The translations under genes were made by a program, and so were the position numbers. The notes under the pieces were generated by a model, which was given only the letters and a program-made list of their open reading frames with translations, searched no databases and was not told the origin of the DNA. From Phytohabitans flavus (GTDB lineage: Bacteria; Actinomycetota; Actinomycetes; Mycobacteriales; Micromonosporaceae): a stretch of 64,000 nucleotides of DNA. Of this stretch, positions 30,088 to 39,353 are shown piece after piece (the first letter of the stretch is position 1; every line of letters begins with the position of its first letter). Where the stretch lies: positions 5,378,001 through 5,442,000 of the forward strand of contig NZ_AP022870.1 in assembly GCF_011764545.1 (NCBI RefSeq), in the 5' to 3' direction.

Positions 30088-30579
30088 TCAGGCGAGCGTG
30101 ATGCTGTCCCCGTCGACCTTGACCTGCTTCTCGCTCAGCGGCTTGGTGGCCGGACCACCCTTCACCGAGCCATCCGTGATCGAAAACTTACTGCCGTGGC
30201 AGCTGCAGTTGATCGTCCCGCCCTCGACGCCCGTCACCGGGCACCCCTGGTGGGTACATTGCGAATCGAAGCACTTGAACTCACCCGCGGTCGGCTGGGT
30301 CACCACGACACTGGACGCCGCGATGATCGTCCCGCCCCCGACCGGCACCTCGCTGGTCTTGATCAGCGCGCCGCCGCCCGAGCCGTTGCCCGTGTCACCG
30401 GCGCCCGCGGAGGGGTCGGTCCCGCCGTTCGACTGGGTGCCGCCGGAGGAAGAGGAGTCCTCGTCGGGGTCCGTGCCGCACGCGACCAGCACCGCGGTCG
30501 TGCCGATGGCTCCCGCGCCCGCCAGTAGCGCCCGTCGGGTGGTCACCCCCGAGTGCGTCACCGCCTGTTCCTCGCTCAT
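30088..30579 (-). CDS. Tat-exported Rieske [2Fe-2S] lipoprotein
   Basis: 163 residues. The N-terminus has a twin-arginine signal (TTRRALLAGAGAIGTTAVLVAC) whose last cysteine fits a lipobox. A Ser/Gly/Asp-rich linker of about 45 residues (SSSSGGTQSNGGTD) follows, then a Rieske domain with CTHQGCPV and CSCHGSKF. This includes the extra disulfide-forming cysteines of the high-potential type. It is expected to be folded with its cluster in the cytoplasm, then exported and anchored to the outer face of the membrane. Its redox partner is unknown; it sits alone between uvrC and uvrA. Confidence 0.9.
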   Translation of the reverse strand: MSEEQAVTHSGVTTRRALLAGAGAIGTTAVLVACGTDPDEDSSSSGGTQSNGGTDPSAGAGDTGNGSGGGALIKTSEVPVGGGTIIAASSVVVTQPTAGEFKCFDSQCTHQGCPVTGVEGGTINCSCHGSKFSITDGSVKGGPATKPLSEKQVKVDGDSITLA

Positions 30580-30862
30580 GCCTCACCTTTTCTGTCTCGG
30601 CCAGCCACGGTCGGGGCGACCACGGCCACGTCTGTACACACGAAGCGGCAGCGCATCCGGTTCACCCGTGGGCCGATGGCGTCCCCTCCGCAGGCCGCGC
30701 GTACCCACGTTGCGGCTGTTCAGAGTGGGTGGACACCACTGGTCAAAAGCTCAACATCCGCCGCGAAGGAAGCCACGCCCTTCGATACAAGGGCGCCGCC
30801 GCAGATTGGCACTTAAGCGCAGCGATGATCGAAACGGCGCGGTAACTCTACGTGACGCTACG

Positions 30863-33800
30863 TCAGCCGCGCGACTTGGCCGTGGCGCGCGGTGCCTTGG
30901 CCGGGGCGGCCTTCGCCGTCTCCTTGGCGGGGCGGCCTTCGCCGTGCGTGCCGAGCTCGTCGCCTTGGTGGCCTTGGTCGCCTTCGCACCCTTGCTCGCG
31001 GGAGCAGCCGGCGCCTCCGCGCCACGCTTGGCGGGTGCCGCGCGCTTGGCGGCCGTGCCGGAGCCCGCCCGCCCGTTTCCATTGGCGATCGCCGCTCGGG
31101 AGGTCGCCGCCGCGGCCCCGGCCGCCTCGCCCTCCAGCCCCAGCACGTGCCGCAGGAAGTAGCCGGTCGCGCTCTCCGCCACCTCGGCGATCTCCTCGGG
31201 CGTGCCGGTGGCCACCACCGTGCCGCCCTTGTGACCGCCGTCGGGTCCCATCTCGATCAGCCAGTCGGCGGTCTTGATGAGGTCGAGGTTGTGCTCGATC
31301 ACGATGACCGTATTGCCCTTGTCGACCAGGCTCTCCAGCACCCGCAGCAGCTTGCGGATGTCTTCGAAGTGGAGGCCGGTGGTCGGCTCGTCCAGCACAT
31401 ACACCGTCCTGCCGGTCGAGCGCTTCTGCAGCTCGGACGCGAGCTTCACGCGCTGCGCCTCGCCACCGGAGAGGGTGGGTGCCGGCTGCCCCAGGCGCAC
31501 ATACCCCAAGCCGACGTCGACGAGCGTCTTGAGGTGGCGGTGGATCGCCGGGATCGCCTCGAAGAAGGTGGACGCCTCCTCGATCGGCATCTCCAGCACC
31601 TCGGAGATCGTGCGCCCCTTGTAGTGCACCTCGAGCGTCTCCCGGTTGTACCGCGCGCCCTTGCACACCTCACACGGGACATACACGTCCGGCAGGAAGT
31701 TCATCTCGATCTTGATGGTGCCGTCGCCCGCGCAGTTTTCGCAGCGGCCGCCCTTCACGTTGAACGAGAACCGGCCCGGCCCATACCCCCGGACCTTGGC
31801 CTCGGTCGTCTCCGCGAAGAGCTTCCGGACGTGGTCGAACACCCCCGTGTACGTAGCCGGGTTTGACCGCGGGGTACGGCCGATGGGCGACTGGTCGACG
31901 CCCACTACCTTGTCGACCTCGTCGATGCCGGTGACCCGCGTGTGTCGCCCCGGCACCATCCGGGCGCCGTTGATCTGGTTGGCCAGCACCGCGTACAGGA
32001 TGTCGTTGACAAGCGTCGACTTGCCCGAGCCCGAGACCCCGGTGACCGCGACGAACTGCCCCAGCGGGAAGGACACCGTAAGGTTTTTCAGGTTGTGCTC
32101 GCGCGCGCCCTGCACCACAAGCTCGCGCCCGGGGATCTGCATCCGCCGCACACCCGGCGTGGGGATCTGCCGGCGGCCGGAGAGGTAGGCGCCGGTCAGC
32201 GACTCCTTGTTTTTCAGCAGCCCATCGACCGAGCCGCTGTGCACGATGCGGCCACCGTGCTCGCCCGCGCCCGGGCCGATGTCGACCACCCAGTCGGCGG
32301 TACGGATGGTGTCCTCGTCGTGCTCGACGACGATCAGCGTGTTGCCGAGGTTCTTAAGGCGGACCAGTGTCTCGATCAGCCGGTGGTTGTCGCGCTGGTG
32401 GAGGCCGATCGACGGCTCGTCCAGCACATACAGCACGCCGACAAGCCCCGAGCCGATCTGCGTGGCGAGCCGGATCCGCTGTGCCTCACCGCCGGACAGC
32501 GTGCCCGCGGGCCGGTCGAGCGACAGGTAGTCGAGCCCCACGTCGACAAGGAAGCGCAGCCGAGCGTTGATCTCCTTGAGCACCCGCTCGGCGATCATCT
32601 TCTGCCGGTCGTTGAGCGTCATCGCGCCCAGCAGGTCGGCGCACTCCCCCACCGACAGGCCACACACCTCGGCGATGCTCCGGCCGTCGATCGTGACCGC
32701 CAGCACCTCGGGCTTGAGCCGCGCGCCGCCGCAGGTGGGGCAGGGCACGTCCCGCATGTACCCCTCGTACTTGTCCCGCGACCAGTCGGACTCGGTGTCG
32801 GAGTGCCGCCGCTCGATCCACTGCACCACGCCCTCGAAGCCGGTGTAGTAGGAGCGCTCCCGCCCGTACTTATTCCGGTAGCGGACGTGCACCTGGTCTT
32901 CCGCGCCGTGCAGGATCGTCTTCTGCGCCCGCGAGGGCAGCGCCCGCCACGGCGTGTCGATGTCGAAGTGCTCCTGGTCGCCGAGTGCCTCGAGCAGCCG
33001 TATGAAGTACTCCAGGGTGGTGCCGCCGGCCCAGGGCTGGATCGCGCCCTCCCGCAGCGTGCGCTCCGGGTCGGGCACGACGAGCTCGGGGTCGACCTCC
33101 TTCTTGGTGCCGAGGCCGGTGCAGTCGGGGCAGGCGCCGTAGGGCGAGTTGAAGGAGAAGGAGCGCGGCTCCATCGCCTCGAACGACAGATCGTCATAGG
33201 GACACGCGAGGTGCTCCGAGAACGTCCGCTCGCGGTGCTCGTCATCCTCCGGCAGGTCGACGAAGTCGAGCAGCACCACGCCGGCCGCGAGCCGCAGCGC
33301 GGTCTCCACCGAGTCGGTGAGCCGCTGCTTGGCGCTGGCCTTGACGGTGAGGCGGTCGACGACCACCTCGATCGTGTGCTTCTCCTGCTTCTTCAGCTTG
33401 GGCGGCTCGGTCAGCGGGTAGACCACCCCGTCGATGCGGACCCGCGCATACCCTTTCGCCTGGAGCTCGGCGAACAGGTCGACATACTCACCCTTGCGCC
33501 CCCGCACCACCGGCGCGAGCACCTGGAAGCGGGTGCCCTCGTCCATCGCGAGCACCCGGTCGACGATCTGCTGCGGCGTCTGTCGGGAGATCGGCCGGCC
33601 GCACTTGGGGCAGTGCGGCTCACCCACCCGGGCGAAGAGGAGCCGCAGGTAGTCGTAGACCTCGGTGATCGTGCCGACCGTGGAGCGCGGGTTGCGGGAC
33701 GTCGACTTCTGGTCGATCGAGACGGCTGGGCTGAGGCCCTCGATGAAGTCGACGTCGGGCTTGTCCATCTGCCCGAGGAACTGCCGCGCATACGACGACA

Positions 33801-33972
33801 GCGACTCCACGTACCTCCGCTGGCCCTCGGCGAAGATCGTGTCGAACGCGAGGCTGGACTTGCCCGAGCCGGAGAGCCCGGTGAAGACGATCATGGCGTC
33901 GCGAGGCAGGTCGAGGCTGACGTCGCGCAGGTTGTGCTCGCGCGCGCCACGAATGATCAAACGATCCGCCAC
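30863..33972 (-). CDS. uvrA: UvrA, excinuclease ATPase subunit, with Ala/Lys-rich tail (frameshift near 30927)
   Basis: About 1036 residues from GTG 33972 (VADRLIIRGAREHNLRDVSLD). Two ABC ATPase halves: Walker A GLSGSGKSSLAFDT near residue 31 and GVSGSGKSTLVNDI near 650; signatures LSGGEAQRIRLATQIG and LSGGEAQRVKLASELQ; zinc fingers CPYDD...CPDCTGLG-type and CENCAGDGTIKIEM. After LRHVLGLEGEA a tail of about 90 residues of Ala, Lys, Pro and Thr follows. One lost G near 30927, in one of two tandem AKAAP units, shifts the end; repair ends the protein PRATAKSRG at 30863. Confidence 0.94.
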
Positions 33973-34071
33973 TCTTGCCCCCGGGGATAACGTCCAGACT
34001 GCCGCAACGACTCTAGACCCCCGGTATGACACTTTGCCGCGCCGCCGCATTCCCGCAGCTCAAGACCACAA

Positions 34072-35124
34072 TCAAGGGCGGTTGCGACCGCGTACCTCCT
34101 TGTGGATCCGCTTCCACATCGCCCGCTGTTCGGCCTGCAGCCGCGCGTCCTTGCGCCGCGTCTCGTACGCGATCTCGCGCTGCAGCCGCTGCCAGCTCTC
34201 GTACCGCCGCGGTGTCAGGTCCCCGGCCTCCAACGCCGCGCGTACCGCGCAGCCCGGCTCGCCGTCGTGCCGGCAGTCCCCGAACCGGCAGGTCGCGGCC
34301 AGGTCGGCGACGTCGGCGAAGGCCCGGTCCAACCCCTCCTCCGCGTCCAGGAGGCCGACCGCCCGGATGCCCGGCGTGTCCAGTACCGCACCGCCGTCCG
34401 GAATCGGAATCAACGCCCGGTAGGTGGTCGTGTGCCGCCCCTTGCCGTCCACCCGCCGGATCGCCTGCGTGCCCATCACGACCGCCCCGGCGAGCGCGTT
34501 GACCAGCGTCGACTTGCCCGCGCCGGACGGCCCGAGCAGCGCCAGCGTGCGCCCCGGCGCCACGAACGGCGCGAGCGCCGCCAGCCCGTCCCCGCGCTCC
34601 GCGCTGACCGCGAAGACATCCACACCGGGCGCGACCTGCGCGATCTCCGCGACGACCGCGTCCGGCTGTGGCACGAGGTCACATTTCGTCAGTACGACCA
34701 CGGGTTGCGCGCCGGACTCCCAGGCGAGCGCCAGCAGCCGTTCGATGCGGCCCACCTCGGTCTCCGGGTGCATCGGCTCGACCACGGCGGCCGCGTCGAC
34801 GTTGGCGGCGAGCACCTGGCCCACCGAGTCCTTGTCCGAGGTACGGCGCACGATCGCCGTACGCCGAGGCAGCACCGCCTCGACCGTGACCCGGTCGTCG
34901 GGCCAGGTCCGTACGGACACCCAGTCGCCCGCGCAGGGCAGGCTTACCGGGTCGGCGGCTGCCGCCACCAGGATGGCACCGGCGAGGCTGGCCCGTACGG
35001 TGCCGCCGGCGCACAGCACCGTGCAGACCCCACGATCGACCCGCACCACCCGGCCGGGCTCGCACTCGTCGTCGGGCAGCGTGTAGCTGGCGTCCCACCC
35101 AAGAGACGCAAGATTGAACGTCAT
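34072..35124 (-). CDS. rsgA: RsgA, ribosome small-subunit assembly GTPase
   Basis: 350-residue circularly permuted GTPase for late 30S maturation. The OB-fold comes first (about residues 20-95), then the GTPase in permuted order: VVLTKCDL (G4), SAERGDGL (G5), LLGPSGAGKSTLVNAL (G1), KGRHTTTYRALIP (G2/switch I) and VLDTPGIRAV (G3). A C-terminal zinc knuckle CRFGDCRHDGEPGC follows. It is upstream of uvrA in the same direction with a 99-base gap. Confidence 0.95.
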   Translation of the reverse strand: MTFNLASLGWDASYTLPDDECEPGRVVRVDRGVCTVLCAGGTVRASLAGAILVAAAADPVSLPCAGDWVSVRTWPDDRVTVEAVLPRRTAIVRRTSDKDSVGQVLAANVDAAAVVEPMHPETEVGRIERLLALAWESGAQPVVVLTKCDLVPQPDAVVAEIAQVAPGVDVFAVSAERGDGLAALAPFVAPGRTLALLGPSGAGKSTLVNALAGAVVMGTQAIRRVDGKGRHTTTYRALIPIPDGGAVLDTPGIRAVGLLDAEEGLDRAFADVADLAATCRFGDCRHDGEPGCAVRAALEAGDLTPRRYESWQRLQREIAYETRRKDARLQAEQRAMWKRIHKEVRGRNRP

Positions 35125-35297
35125 CGGTATAACCCTTTGTGAGGAAGAAAGAATGAGGCTGGCTTAGAAATCCGCGCAGCGTGAGGCGGGGACAGTCATA
35201 ACTCCCCACCTCCTCCTCGGGCCGTTAATGACGCGTCTGTCCCAGACCGTAAGGTCAAAGCCCGTGCGGCGAAAGCCATTTCTGTAGGGTCAGGAGT

Positions 35298-36020
35298 GTG
35301 ACGGCTGACCCGCTCGTACTGCTGCCCGAGCTCGACCGCGCCACCGAGCGCCTGATTCGCACAGCGGAGGCCTTGGACGACGCCGCCCTCGCCGGCCCGT
35401 CCCTGCTGCCCAGCTGGACCCGCGGCCACGTGCTCACCCACCTGGCGCGCAATGCCGACTCGTACCGCAACCTGCTCACCTGGGCACGCACCGGAGAGCG
35501 CACCCCCGGGTACGCGAACGCCGAGGCCCGCGAGGCCGGCATCCAGGAAGGCGCCGCCCGCCCGCTGGCCGAGCAGCTGGAGGACCTGCGCGCGGCGTCC
35601 GCCCGACTCGCCGAGGCGGCCGCGGCGATGCCCACCGACGCCTGGGGCGCCATTATCGAACGCACCGGCGGTCGCAAGACCCCGGCGGCCACCTGCGTCT
35701 GGGGCAGGCTGCGCGAGGTCGAGGTGCACCACGTGGACCTCAACGCCGGGTACCACCCGAACGACTGGCCCGACGCGTTCAGCCAGCACCTCCTGCGCGA
35801 GGTGGTGAGCGACCTGAACGCCGCGACCGGCATCACCCCGCTCGTGCTCCGCCCCACCGAGCTTGAGCACGACCTCACGATCGGCGAGACCGACACTGAT
35901 ACACCGGTGGTCGCCGGCCCCGCGTTCGAGCTGGCCGCCTGGCTGGCCGGTCGATCGTCCGGTGTGGACCTCAACGCCACGCCCGAAGGCCCGCTGCCCA
36001 CACCGCCCGACTGGATGTGA
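35298..36020 (+). CDS. Mycothiol-dependent maleylpyruvate isomerase family protein
   Basis: 240 residues of the DinB/MPI fold. Metal-binding residues of the family appear in SWTRGHVLTHLARNADS (His) and REVEVHHVDLNAGY (Glu and His). The C-terminal part FELAAWLAGRSSGVDL belongs to the associated sterol-carrier-like region. Such proteins use mycothiol for isomerisation or detoxification; the substrate is unknown. The stop overlaps a possible GTG start of the next gene and lies 8 bases before its ATG, so the two are co-transcribed. The pair next to uvrA is common in actinomycetes. Confidence 0.88.
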   Translation: MTADPLVLLPELDRATERLIRTAEALDDAALAGPSLLPSWTRGHVLTHLARNADSYRNLLTWARTGERTPGYANAEAREAGIQEGAARPLAEQLEDLRAASARLAEAAAAMPTDAWGAIIERTGGRKTPAATCVWGRLREVEVHHVDLNAGYHPNDWPDAFSQHLLREVVSDLNAATGITPLVLRPTELEHDLTIGETDTDTPVVAGPAFELAAWLAGRSSGVDLNATPEGPLPTPPDWM

Positions 36021-36028
36021 GGACCGCC

Positions 36029-36681
36029 ATGCCCTACAGCGGAGACGTAACCCCCGGCGGCCCACCCGACGTCCGCGAGCTTGACGCACTCACCATCACG
36101 AAGGTGTCGGTGGGCCCGATGGACAACAACGCGTACGTGCTGCGCTGCACGGCGACCGGCTCGCTCCTGCTTATCGACGCCGCCAACGAGGCCCCACGCC
36201 TGCTCCAGCTTGCCAGCATCGGGCGATTGTCCACTGTGGTCACCACCCACCGGCACATGGACCACTGGGTGGCACTGGAGGAAGTGGTAGCGGCGACCGG
36301 CGCCAGGTCGGTAGCCCACGCGGCCGACGCGGGCGAGCTCCCCGTCAAGTCCGACACCGTCCACGGTGGAGACGTCATCACCGTGGGCGCCTGCCCGCTG
36401 GAGGTCATCCACCTGGTCGGCCACACGCCCGGGTCGATCGCCCTGCTCTACAACGACCCGGCGGGCATCCCCCACTTGTTCACCGGCGACTCGCTCTTTC
36501 CGGGCGGCGTCGGCAACACGAGGGCAACAAGGAAAACTTCACCTCGCTGATCGACGACGTCGAGCGCAAGCTCTTCGACCGCCTGCCGGACGAGACCTGG
36601 TTCTATCCCGGCCACGGCAAGGACTCAACGCTAGGCACCGAACGCGGGTCACTCCCGGAGTGGCGCGCCCGCGGCTGGTAA
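36029..36681 (+). CDS. Metallo-beta-lactamase-fold hydrolase, glyoxalase II-like (frameshift near 36520)
   Basis: About 217 residues when repaired. Zinc ligands are visible in TTHRHMDHWVAL (HxHxDH variant), VIHLVGHTPGS, LFTGDSLFPGG and, after the break, FYPGHGKDSTLG. One missing G turns an expected ACGGAGGGC into ACGAGGGC at about 36520. ATG 36029 has TGAGG upstream; GTG 36017 is an alternative start overlapping the previous stop. It probably hydrolyses mycothiol or other thioesters and would fit with the neighbouring mycothiol-dependent enzyme; that is inference. Confidence 0.87.
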
Positions 36682-36715
36682 CGCAGGCAACACGTGTCCG
36701 CAGGCAGGCGATAAG

Positions 36716-36973
36716 ATGACCGGTATGACCGCCGCCTTCGGCAACGAGTACGAGGAGCTGCACCGGCTGGTTGACCAGCTCCCGGTCGAGCGCGTTCGCG
36801 CCCTTCGGGCAGTGGTCATTCACCTGCTGGAAGGTGCCCCGCGGGTGTCCCCTGACAGCGACGATGATCGGCCACGTCGCTTGTCTTTCGTTGGGATCAT
36901 GGATGCAGAGCCCGACCTCGCTGCTCGGTCCGAGGAGATCCTGCGCGAGGAGCTGAGGCGACGGGCCGCGTGA
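36716..36973 (+). CDS. Antitoxin of a PIN-domain toxin-antitoxin pair
   Basis: 85 residues. A short N-terminal helical region (LHRLVDQLPVERVRALRAVVIHLLEG) precedes an acidic linker and the C-terminal toxin-binding peptide LSFVGIMDAEPDLAARSEEIL, a pattern common in actinobacterial antitoxins for PIN toxins. ATG 36716 and ATG 36725 are both possible. The stop overlaps the toxin start by 4 bases (GTGA), which is typical of coupled pairs. Confidence 0.85.
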   Translation: MTGMTAAFGNEYEELHRLVDQLPVERVRALRAVVIHLLEGAPRVSPDSDDDRPRRLSFVGIMDAEPDLAARSEEILREELRRRAA

Positions 36974-37383
36974 TTATCTGCGACACAGGGCCCCTCGTCG
37001 CGGCGCTGAACCGTAAAGACGCCGATCACACCCGCTGTGTCGACCTTCTGGAGAAACATCCTGGCCCGCTTCTCGTGCCCGGTCCGGTTCTGACCGAAGT
37101 TTGCTACCTCTTGGAGAGCCGGGTCGGGGCGCATGGTGAGGCGGCCTTCTTAGCCGCCGTCGCCGACGGTGAGTTGCAGCTCGTCGGGCTAACGCAACCT
37201 GATCTTCGTCGGATGGTCGAGCTGGTAAAGGCGTACGCGGACTTCCCGCTTGGAGCCGTCGACGCCTCTGTGGTAGCCATCGCCGAGCGCTACGGCTGCG
37301 CGGATATCGCCACTCTCGACATCCGCCACTTCTCGACCGTACGCCCTCGCCACGTCCCCAACCTCAACCTGCTGCCGACCTAG
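36970..37383 (+). CDS. PIN-domain ribonuclease toxin (VapC-like)
   Basis: 137 residues. The four acidic positions of PIN nucleases are visible: ICDTGPLVAAL (first Asp), TEVCYLLE (Glu), GAVDASVVAIAERY (Asp) and IATLDIRHF (Asp). It starts GTG 36970, overlapping the antitoxin. It likely cleaves structured RNA when the antitoxin is degraded. A Fic-domain gene follows 88 bases later. Confidence 0.9.
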   Translation: MIICDTGPLVAALNRKDADHTRCVDLLEKHPGPLLVPGPVLTEVCYLLESRVGAHGEAAFLAAVADGELQLVGLTQPDLRRMVELVKAYADFPLGAVDASVVAIAERYGCADIATLDIRHFSTVRPRHVPNLNLLPT

Positions 37384-37471
37384 ATTCCCCACAGGGCATG
37401 CTGCCGAGTGCTCGGCAGGCACTAAAGATCCGCCGATCGGAGCCAGCCAAGCGCATGGTTGCCCACCTGTA

Positions 37472-38863
37472 TTGATAACCACCGGTCTCATCGATCCAAA
37501 CGAGTTGAGCTTCAGCGCGGCTACCGCAGCCGATATCGCGGAGGCCGAGGCTGCGATCGCGGTGGCCGATCACGGGCAGCGCCTCGTCGCGATGGAGACC
37601 CTGGCGCGCCTGCTGCTGCGAAGCGAGTCGGTGGCATCCAGCCGGATCGAGGGTCTGGAGTGCAGCCAGCGCCGCCTCGCCGAGGCCGCCTTCGCGCCGG
37701 AGCACGCCGGCGAGACCGCCCGCCAGGTGCTTGCCAACATCGACGCGATGCGACAAGCCATCCAGCTCGGCGCCGGCGGACACGAGCTGACGGTCGACGG
37801 CATCAAGAGCATGCATGAGTTGCTCATGCGGGAAGACCGCGCCACGGGCCGTTTCGCCGGCGCGTTTCGTACACAGCAGAACTGGATCGGTGGGCGGAGC
37901 GACAGCCCCCGCGACGCCGTCTTCGTCCCACCACCGCCCGAGCACGTCGAGCCGCTCATGGCCGACCTGGTGTCGTTCGTCAACCGGGACGACCTGCCCA
38001 CGCTGGCGCAGGCCGCGATCGCGCACGCACAGTTCGAGACGATCCATCCGTTCCTCGACGGCAACGGTCGGGTGGGACGCTGCCTGATCCACACCGTGCT
38101 CGCCCGGCGTGGCCTCGCCTCCCGCATGTTGGTGCCGGTGAGCCTGGTCCTCGCGGCGTACGGCGACCACTACATCCAGGGGCTTGTCGACTTCAGGGAG
38201 GGTGCGGTCGACCAGTGGTGCGGCACCTTCGCATCGGCATCCCGCTTGGCGATCGAGGGCGCCGGGCAGTTCGAGGAGCATCTCGCCACGATGATCAGTC
38301 GCTGGCGGCTGGAGACGGAGGCAAGGCCTGACTCGCACCTTTGGCACGCATGCGAGCAGACCACCATCACGCCGGTCTTCACCGTCACCTCGTTGCGCGA
38401 TGCGCTCGGCGCCTCCACCACGGCCGCGACCGAGGTCATCGAGCGGCTGGAGGGCATCGGCGTCGTGGCCCAGGTCAGCCTGGGCCGGCGCAACCGCGTG
38501 TATCTCAACCGCGCCGTGCTGCGCCTGCTGGACGACTTCGAGCGCGACCTGCTCTCCTCGGTCGACGGCGCGCCCGGACGCCTGCGGACCTCGGCACGGG
38601 CAAGGACGGCGATCCCGCCAGCCGTGCTCCCCTCGGTCGAGCACGCGCTACTGGAGTCGTTCCCGCTTGGCACCGATTCGCCGCCGACCGCCACCACGCT
38701 CGCGGCCGTCTCCGGGTACCGCCCCGACCAGGTCCGCCAGGTGCTCGATCGCCTCGCGGCCGAAGGTGTGGTGGAGAAGGCCGACGCACACGGTTGGACG
38801 CTTACGGCAAAGGGGCGCCGCCTGCGCGCGATGCTCCGGGCCAACGAGGATCTCCAAAGCTGA
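37472..38863 (+). CDS. Fic-domain protein with N-terminal inhibitory motif
   Basis: 463 residues. The Fic core has HPFLDGNGRVGRCL (catalytic His, acidic residue, GNGR) at about residues 190-203. An N-terminal SSRIEG matches the (S/T)xxxE(G/N) inhibitory helix of class II Fic proteins, so AMPylation activity would be self-inhibited. The C-terminal third (LRDALGASTTAATEVIERL and LAAVSGYRPDQVRQVLDRL) looks like two winged-helix modules, so it may also bind DNA. The start appears to be TTG 37472 without a clear ribosome site; this is the weakest part of the call. Confidence 0.88.
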   Translation: MITTGLIDPNELSFSAATAADIAEAEAAIAVADHGQRLVAMETLARLLLRSESVASSRIEGLECSQRRLAEAAFAPEHAGETARQVLANIDAMRQAIQLGAGGHELTVDGIKSMHELLMREDRATGRFAGAFRTQQNWIGGRSDSPRDAVFVPPPPEHVEPLMADLVSFVNRDDLPTLAQAAIAHAQFETIHPFLDGNGRVGRCLIHTVLARRGLASRMLVPVSLVLAAYGDHYIQGLVDFREGAVDQWCGTFASASRLAIEGAGQFEEHLATMISRWRLETEARPDSHLWHACEQTTITPVFTVTSLRDALGASTTAATEVIERLEGIGVVAQVSLGRRNRVYLNRAVLRLLDDFERDLLSSVDGAPGRLRTSARARTAIPPAVLPSVEHALLESFPLGTDSPPTATTLAAVSGYRPDQVRQVLDRLAAEGVVEKADAHGWTLTAKGRRLRAMLRANEDLQS

Positions 38864-38975
38864 GGCTCAGTGGCCCACCGCCGCCCGGTGGATGACCTCT
38901 TCCGGTGAGAGGGGAGCCTTCGGGTGGTACGAGAGGCACAGTGGCGTTCGTACCTTCACGCCGTACGATCGGCGC

Positions 38976-39353
38976 ATGGTCGAAGAGGTCCACGGCGTGC
39001 GCGTGCTCACCGTCCCCGGCGCGGGTCCGGCTCTGCGGAGCGGCGATGATGCCCTCGATCTCATCGCCGCCACCTACGAGCACCAGGCAGACTTCATCGC
39101 CATCCCGGTCGAGCGGTTCGACCCCGAGTTCTTCACGCTCAGCAATGGCCTTGCCGGCGAGTTTCTCCAGAAGCTGGCCAACTACCGCCTGCGGGTGGCC
39201 ATCATCGGCGACCTGTCCGAGCGGACCTCGGCCAGCAACGCGCTGCGTGACTTCGTCTGGGAGAGCAACCGCCGCAGGCAGAGCTGGTTTCTAGCCACGC
39301 GGGCCGAGCTCGACGACCGGCTCGCGAGCGAGGGCGCCAGCGCCGGGGCCTGA
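38976..39353 (+). CDS. DUF4180-family protein
   Basis: 125 residues starting MVEEVHGVRVLTVPG. The pattern DDALDLIAATYEHQADFIAIPVER with FFTLSNGLAGEFLQKLANYRLRVAIIGDLS matches the DUF4180 family (an STAS-like alpha/beta fold); function unknown. In other bacteria such genes often stand beside regulators or stress genes. The 3' end overlaps the convergent MFS gene by 63 bases. Confidence 0.8.
   Translation: MVEEVHGVRVLTVPGAGPALRSGDDALDLIAATYEHQADFIAIPVERFDPEFFTLSNGLAGEFLQKLANYRLRVAIIGDLSERTSASNALRDFVWESNRRRQSWFLATRAELDDRLASEGASAGA

Noticed and set aside
28309..30528. 739-codon open frame on the plus strand across uvrC
   Set aside because: It is antisense to UvrC and the Rieske gene; composition is that of a shadow frame.
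31942..33990. 682-codon open frame on the plus strand across uvrA
   Set aside because: It is antisense to UvrA; the ABC motifs are all on the other strand.
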